A stretch of DNA of 64,000 bases, taken from Echinometra lucunter (Eukaryota; Echinodermata; Echinoidea; Camarodonta; Echinometridae). Position 1 is the first letter of the stretch. Every line of letters begins with the position of its first letter. Positions 58,644 through 64,000 of the stretch are shown here, in pieces. Below the pieces are notes generated by a model that saw only the letters and a list, made by a program, of their open reading frames with translations, ran no database searches and was not told the DNA's origin. The translations under genes and the position numbers were made by a program. The stretch is from assembly GCA_029962745.1 (NCBI GenBank), contig CM057160.1:1882884-1946883 (forward strand), given 5' to 3'.

Positions 58644-59738
58644 ACTGATACCAATTTCATGTATAAACATCGGCTAAAAGATATCAATGGTGTCGACATA
58701 GGATTACAGGTGATAGAAAACGAAGGGAATGAATAAAATAGAAGATCAAGCGACACTGTTTTTTCTCTCCCTCTGTCTGTCATTCTTGCTTTCGATTCGT
58801 TTTCTGTGTAGGATTTAAATGACATCTCTCTTCTCATAAAAAAGTTCATCAGGTATTTACAAAAAGTTAAATTTTCTTCAATATAGCGAACTGAAGATTA
58901 GAAATATTGGAAAAATACGGATTAATTCATTTTGGCATGACTGTTATCAAGTTACCTTTTCTCTACAAAAATTATTATTGCACCATATTTACCTAATTAT
59001 AAGACTGCCGAGATACTAATTCATTCTTCAATGTTCTTATTTCGTAAATTTTATTGGGTAATATTTTTGTATGTGTGAAATGGTAAGAAACAGCAAACAA
59101 ACTCAAAGAAACGATATTTCAAATGATCGGGTATTTCAGCCAAATGGAATTGATTCGCAATAATATTCTTCACACCAAAACTGCGAAAAGAGTAAAGAAT
59201 TAAACCAATTATCGTTGAGCGCGTGAACGCAGAAGCCGCACAGTCGCTGGCACAAAGCCTCTTATCACTCAGTGCGCGTCTCCATAACCATGATAACAAT
59301 ACCAGGCCATGGGTGGCGATAGAAAAGCGACGAACTAGAAATAGTCGCATGCGATCGAGAGCTATGAATTTGTCCCGGAAAATATTGGCAGGTTAATACC
59401 AAGCGGACCTCCTTCTGTCATTAATGGTCTATTTCCAGTATTAATTTTTCTACATGTTGTTAAATATATCTAAAAAGTATCAAGAATGGAATGGATTATT
59501 CATTTTCATTTTTAACATCGATGTTGATTTAATGTACTAAGCTTTTGTAATTGGAACAACTTATTTTGACAAGGAGATAGAGAGGAAGAAATAAAGAGAA
59601 GCCGGGTTTGGAGGGGGTTCGCAGTGGCATATCTAGGATTTCGAAGTAGAAGTAGTGAGTATGCTGGCAATGTTGGGAGTTGGCCAGAAAATAGAGGGCT
59701 ATAGCTCCATCCGTATAGATCCCGATACTGTTTGTGCA
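58644..59738. other. AT-rich unique DNA, no gene
   Basis: A 99-codon minus frame (59051-59350) overlaps a slightly CpG-richer patch near 59215-59350 and is unrecognised. The rest is AT-rich. If the minus exon at 58.5 kb is real, this is probably its upstream intron or promoter side. Confidence 0.4.
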
Positions 59739-60090
59739 TGTAATAATGATATTCTGCATGTATATAGCGCCTGATACATCTCTCTGAGATGTGTCTAAAC
59801 GCTTTACAGAAAAAATATTACCCCGGTCATCGGATTCAGGCTTGCCCGCACTCAATGTATGCACCTTCTCCACTCCCGAAGGAGCATTCCAGCCAGGCGC
59901 CATTTTACAGCCGCTCATAATACAAATCACAATGACTTTCGCATCCAACCGGATACACACCTAACACCTGGGTGGAGAGTGGCAAATGTAGATCATCTTG
60001 CCAAAGGACATTAATGCCGCGGCAGGGTTTTGAACCCCGTACCTTGGGTTCAAAGTCCGGAGACCTATCCACTGCGCCATAACACCTCTA
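59739..60090 (-). mobile_element. tRNA-derived SINE, nearly full length
   Basis: On the minus strand the head reads TATGGCGCAGTGGATAGG (box A) and GGGGTTCAAAACCC (box B). The body has CCTTTGGCAAGATGATCTAC and ATTTGCCACTCTCCACCC. The 3' end GGCGCTATATACATGCAG is followed by an ATTATTA tail. This end form is common in SINEs of marine animals and is probably shared with a partner LINE. It is not a functional tRNA. The minus frame 59529-59960 is a shadow. Confidence 0.88.
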
Positions 60091-60118
60091 CGCATGGAGA
60101 AAGAGAAAGAAAGAGAGT

Positions 60119-60158
<40 letters not shown>

Positions 60159-60600
60159 CCTTGACTGCCATTCTTCAAAAGATGATGATTAAACCATGAT
60201 AGCAGGGCGAATCCAAGACTTTGCAAAAGAGAGGACACCTTATCTCACAAATTCTGTGACAATAATTAGTAAAAAACAAAAACAAAAACATGAATGAATG
60301 AAATAACACTAATAATCTTGATAAAAATAACAAAATGTTAGAAATAAAATAAAGTGACATGACATGACATGAAATAAAATGAATTTAAAACTAAATGAAT
60401 AAAGCAACGGTCAATACGGGGGGGGGGGGGCAATTTACACTCCACACTGGATACAGGGGAGGGCAGAGGTGTCCCCATTCCGCACCGGTGATGAAAGTAG
60501 CCACCACTAACATCATGGTGAATATAACTTAGGAGGACATCTTTCTAGATGACGCGCTTGGATGTGCATGGGGGGGGGGGGGGGGGGGGCGGGAGAGTGC
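60091..60600. repeat. GA run, two poly-G runs and AT-rich DNA
   Basis: GA at about 60119-60157, 13 G at 60418-60430 and 20 G at 60570-60589, with AT-rich unique DNA between. Confidence 0.85.
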
Positions 60601-61440
60601 GGTGTCACTATGCTTGATAACCTTTGGGTACATCACTAAGCGACCATATAGGAGAGATTATGAATTACCGGTCTTTACGATTATCATAGTCGTTTTAGTC
60701 CAAAATAATATCAGGACAGCTTGCTTGCTCAGGAAGTCTTGGCCATAGATCTGGGCCTCGCTTTCAAATAAAATACTTGACCAAATCTCTACACTAACGT
60801 TACCTTCCCCCACATTAAATCAAATCAAGCAAAGAAGTTATTAATTTCTTTGGAAATGACACAAAATATCACCAAAGAAATAGATCCATGTACCATGGAA
60901 CCGTGATCGTACCAAACAGCTTTGCGCGTTTTTATATGCCTAATCTCCCGTTGTCAACAGAGCGTGAAGAGCGAGAAACTGTCACTTTATGATTAATGGC
61001 TACATTAAACATCTTATTAAAATCACTAAAGCATGTCCTCCTCCCTCTCTCTCTCTTTCTCTGTTTCATTCTCTTCATTTTGTCTCTTCATTTTGCATTT
61101 CCAGTTTCTCTGTTTTTTTTTTTTAAATATCCTACTCTCCCTCTCCCTCTCCCCTCTCCCCTCTCGCCCTACCCTACATAAAAATGGGAACTTTGTCACC
61201 CTTTTCTCTCTTTCTCTTTCTTATCAAACAGCCCCCCTCTCTCTCTCACTCTCTTTATTTCTCTCTTTCTCTCCAGATTTAATATTACCCCCTCTCTTCC
61301 GCTCTATGTTCCCTTCTAAATAGTTCTTACCTCTGCCCCATGTCGAGCAAATTAGGAGAAGGGATATTACTCCCTTTACGGCAGTAAAATAGAAAAGATG
61401 AAGGCTTATATGGCTGAAAGCATAGGTCGTGTAAGGAAGC
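60601..61440. other. unique DNA with CT-rich segments
   Basis: CT-rich sequence at about 61035-61075, 61130-61165 and 61200-61275. Ser/Leu/Phe frames here are repeat-driven. No gene. Confidence 0.55.
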
Positions 61441-61448
61441 TTTAATGC

Positions 61449-61488
<40 letters not shown>

Positions 61489-61490
61489 AT
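61441..61490 (+). repeat. (GA)n microsatellite
   Basis: About 20 GA units with one GAAAG interruption. Confidence 0.96.
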
Positions 61491-62876
61491 GGGAGGAGTG
61501 AGATACATTTTTAATCAAACTCATTTCAAATAATAATCAGGTATGAAGGTATGATTTATTATCAGTTATGTATTTTATAATGAAAAAAAAAAACATTAGT
61601 AAAAACAAAACACAAATGAGATAGATAAAAGCAAAACATTAGGTGCAGGCAAGAGACCCTACCTATCCGTAGGTGGTGAACATGTAGTCTAGGACTTGCT
61701 TCAAGATCTAAATAATTGACTTAAACATAGTACAATACCTCCAAAGTGACCCCAACAGAGTTGCAGTTGCAAGTTGACCATGATTTCATATAGAGGAATA
61801 ACGATCGGCAAAATATAATGACACGAAGGAACAGCATGAATTATGCGGTAAAATTTAATATCACAAAATTACGCGGTTATCAGGCAATGAGAGATTCTTA
61901 ACCGCCCACAATATTTAATGGATTAAAACACATCTATTAGTATGTACAGGGAAACTGTGTGTGTTTGTGTGTGTGAGAGAAAGAAAGACAGAGAGATAGA
62001 AAGTAAGAAAGAAAGAAAAATGAGAGACAGGGAAAGAGAGAGAGAGAGAGAGAGAGAGAAAGGGAAGACTAAAAAAACCCCACCCAACTCTGCCCAACAT
62101 AATATTATACCGCCATCTTACGTTGAGATATAACATGATGATACTGTGTTTTAAGAAATAAGACAAGTATGCTTTTTATAAAGAAGAAAAAAAAAAACAT
62201 TTCAAGAATAATAATTATGACGAGTGTATTGTTCACGGCGATCATCATGATTTATTATTCCTGTTTTATTTAAGACAATATAACATAGTAAGATAGTGCG
62301 GGAGGGTACAGTCCAGTTCAGTTTGCAACTATTTTACAACAGAGCCTCCACAAAAATACAATACAAAACAACATATTAAACATAAAATAATTATATCAAA
62401 TACATTAAAAATTTAAGGTAGCCGGATAGCTGTTTTTAAAAGCATGTTACAAAAATGTTAACTTTTGCAGAGAATGAAAAAGATAGTTTTTTGTATTCTG
62501 TTTTAGGGTAGGGTATGTGAAGACGGTTGTTTCTAGAATGGCGTGGCGTGTATTAGGTCGCATAACAGACAGTGGTTAGGTGGTTCAAATGATTTGGTGC
62601 AAAATCAATCTACTGCAGGCCTTTATATTCCCGACATTTCATGAAAAGTCTTGATTGTTTGGTCTATATTAATATTTAACAGCAATTACAAATCATACTT
62701 CTGACCTTTGACCGAATCCAGCTCTATCGCTAAACCTGTAGTACATCGACTTTAATGTTGTCGCTTTTAAATTCCGTTCACTACGATTTGTTTATGAAAA
62801 AGTTAAAGAGCAAATAACGTACAGTGTTGTAAGTGGCTAGAGTGAATCAGACGAAAATGGGAAAGAGAGAAGTATA
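61491..62876. other. AT-rich unique DNA with short GT/GA repeats
   Basis: GT (61954-61973) and GA (62034-62060) repeats lie within AT-rich DNA. No gene is supported. Confidence 0.55.
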
Positions 62877-63010
62877 ACAAGAAGAAGAAGAAGAGAAATA
62901 AGAAGAAGAATGAGAAGAAGAAGAAGAAGAAGAAGAAGAAGAAGAAGAAGAAGAAGAAGAAGAAGAAAAGGAGGAGGAGGAAAAGGGAAAAAGAAAAGAA
63001 GAAAAGAAAT
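62877..63010 (+). repeat. (GAA)n microsatellite
   Basis: Interrupted GAA units with a pure run at about 62917-62967, followed by GGA and AAAG variants. Poly-Ser minus frames are shadows. Confidence 0.97.
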
Positions 63011-63540
63011 TATTACAGGAAGAGTTCAAAGAAGACAGTAACGAAAATACCCCCCCCCCTAAAAAAAGGAACAAAAATATAGTTGTAATTGATATGAATT
63101 CGGTAGGATACTGAAACGCCATTCTCATTTTGCGAGTAAACACATCGTTTCTCATTTTGTCATTGTCATGGTGTTGTCTTAATTTGTATGATCCAGTTGT
63201 TCCTTCTTTGCTGAGAGTATGCCTTAGGCTTGTGTGATACCTAGGAACATCTCGAAGGAGGTGTGAGGAGGGGCACTGAAATTAGGGGCATCTGATCGAC
63301 TTTACTACACACAGGGACAACGATTGGACATAGATGATCACGTGATGCTATGGCTAGAAAAGGTTGCGTGCCTTCTTGCTTATTCGAAGCCCTATCATGA
63401 CTATTCTCTGAAAAAATTCAGATTAGGAAAACAAAGTATATTCATGGGTAAGCATGTGATGATTATTCAACAATGGAAGCGATGATTCAACCCTTGGAGG
63501 AGCTTGGGATGGAGGGGTGAATTTGTGTCAAGTTCATCCC
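63011..63540. other. unique DNA, no gene
   Basis: A 9-C run near 63050-63059, then non-repetitive sequence. No supported gene. Confidence 0.5.
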
Positions 63541-64000
63541 CGCCAACCCCCTTCGGCTACGCCAAGAGTACCCATGGCCGCGTCTACCGATCGAATCGCC
63601 GCCTCTGCGCGCGGGAGGAGATTTCGTGAGGAGAATTAGTTGCTGCCAGAAATCGGCTGCAGAAAGCTACTTTAGATAAAAGCAGCGTTCGAAGAACCAT
63701 GTTGTTTAGTGAGTATAATGCAAGGGCATACAAAGTAACACACGCTCTCGCCATCTCTCTGTCACATTTTCGTCTTGCCCTACGGCTTGATTTCTCCCAT
63801 TCTTTTGATTTTCTTCCAGATTTTCCCCTCCGAGTTAGATTTTCCCTTCATTCTCTGCTTTCTATTTTTGTGAAGATGCTGATGGTAAAATCAAAGAGAA
63901 ATCGAATTACACGGTCATTTAGAACTGGGGATGATCCGAATTAAGCCGCAAACTGTCGCCTCTCGTGCTGGGCTGCCTGCCATTACCAGCGGATAAGACA
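63541..64000. other. CpG-rich patch and unrecognised 81-codon frame at window end
   Basis: CpG-dense DNA at about 63560-63630 (CGCCGCCTCTGCGCGCGG) precedes an ATG frame 63699-63944 rich in Ser, Leu, Phe and Arg. A CpG patch just upstream of an ATG could mark a promoter and first exon, but no domain is recognised. The window ends shortly after. Confidence 0.25.

Overview
This window is non-coding, repeat-rich eukaryotic DNA. It is AT-rich and packed with microsatellites (GA/CT, ATC/ATT, GAA, GATA, CA, TA) and long poly-G/poly-C runs. It carries several tRNA-derived SINEs and at least eight short terminal-inverted-repeat elements (MITEs). No complete gene, rRNA, functional tRNA, CRISPR array, operon, phage or defence locus is visible. 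The mix of features suggests a marine invertebrate, most like a sea urchin or another deuterostome. This is inference from style, not from a recognised gene. Almost all long open frames are translations of simple repeats or MITEs.

The main large-scale structure is a 13 kb direct duplication around a gap. Positions 13041-26000 recur at 26501-39517. Copy 1 ends at the left edge of a run of exactly 500 N (26001-26500), and copy 2 begins at its right edge. This is the pattern left when two overlapping contigs, or two haplotypes, are joined without merging. The real locus is probably about 50.5 kb: 1-13040, one copy of the block, then 39518-64000. Copy 1 breaks off about 80 bp into a compound CAT/CAA/CGG/CAG minisatellite that runs on after copy 2 to about 40165, which explains why assembly failed there. 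The copies differ mainly by small indels, repeat lengths and a few longer indels.

Layout. 1-13040: unique AT-rich DNA with a 248-bp MITE (3087-3334), a SINE (9404-9593), a MITE remnant (9890-10080) and a 600-bp ATC/ATT array (11869-12475). Duplicated block (numbers for copy 1): CpG-rich patches (13640-13840, 22147-22392, 23600-23990), a minus-strand SINE (14778-15037), two weak exon candidates (15311-15448, 16503-16656), a foldback (17742-17922), paired hairpins (18482-18629) and a TA-flanked MITE (18939-19106). 39518-64000: the minisatellite, a hAT-like MITE (41204-41422), a MITE with a GTTGCATAAAAC terminus (44239-44380), a TTAA-flanked element (46320-46807), two GGTGCAA-palindrome elements (50543-50893 and 53522-53853), a 794-bp TA-flanked element (54350-55143), probable LINE 3' tails and two further SINEs (57299-57590 plus; 59739-60090 minus).

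The best protein-coding evidence is a few isolated exon-like frames with splice signals: minus strand 58537-58643, plus strand 56446-56547 and plus strand 42438-42651. None matches a family I recognise, and they cannot be joined into one gene. The window is best read as intergenic or intronic DNA with an assembly artefact at its centre. I do not see a convincing new biological system. The most informative biology is the group of MITE families with shared termini and the SINE group with a shared body.
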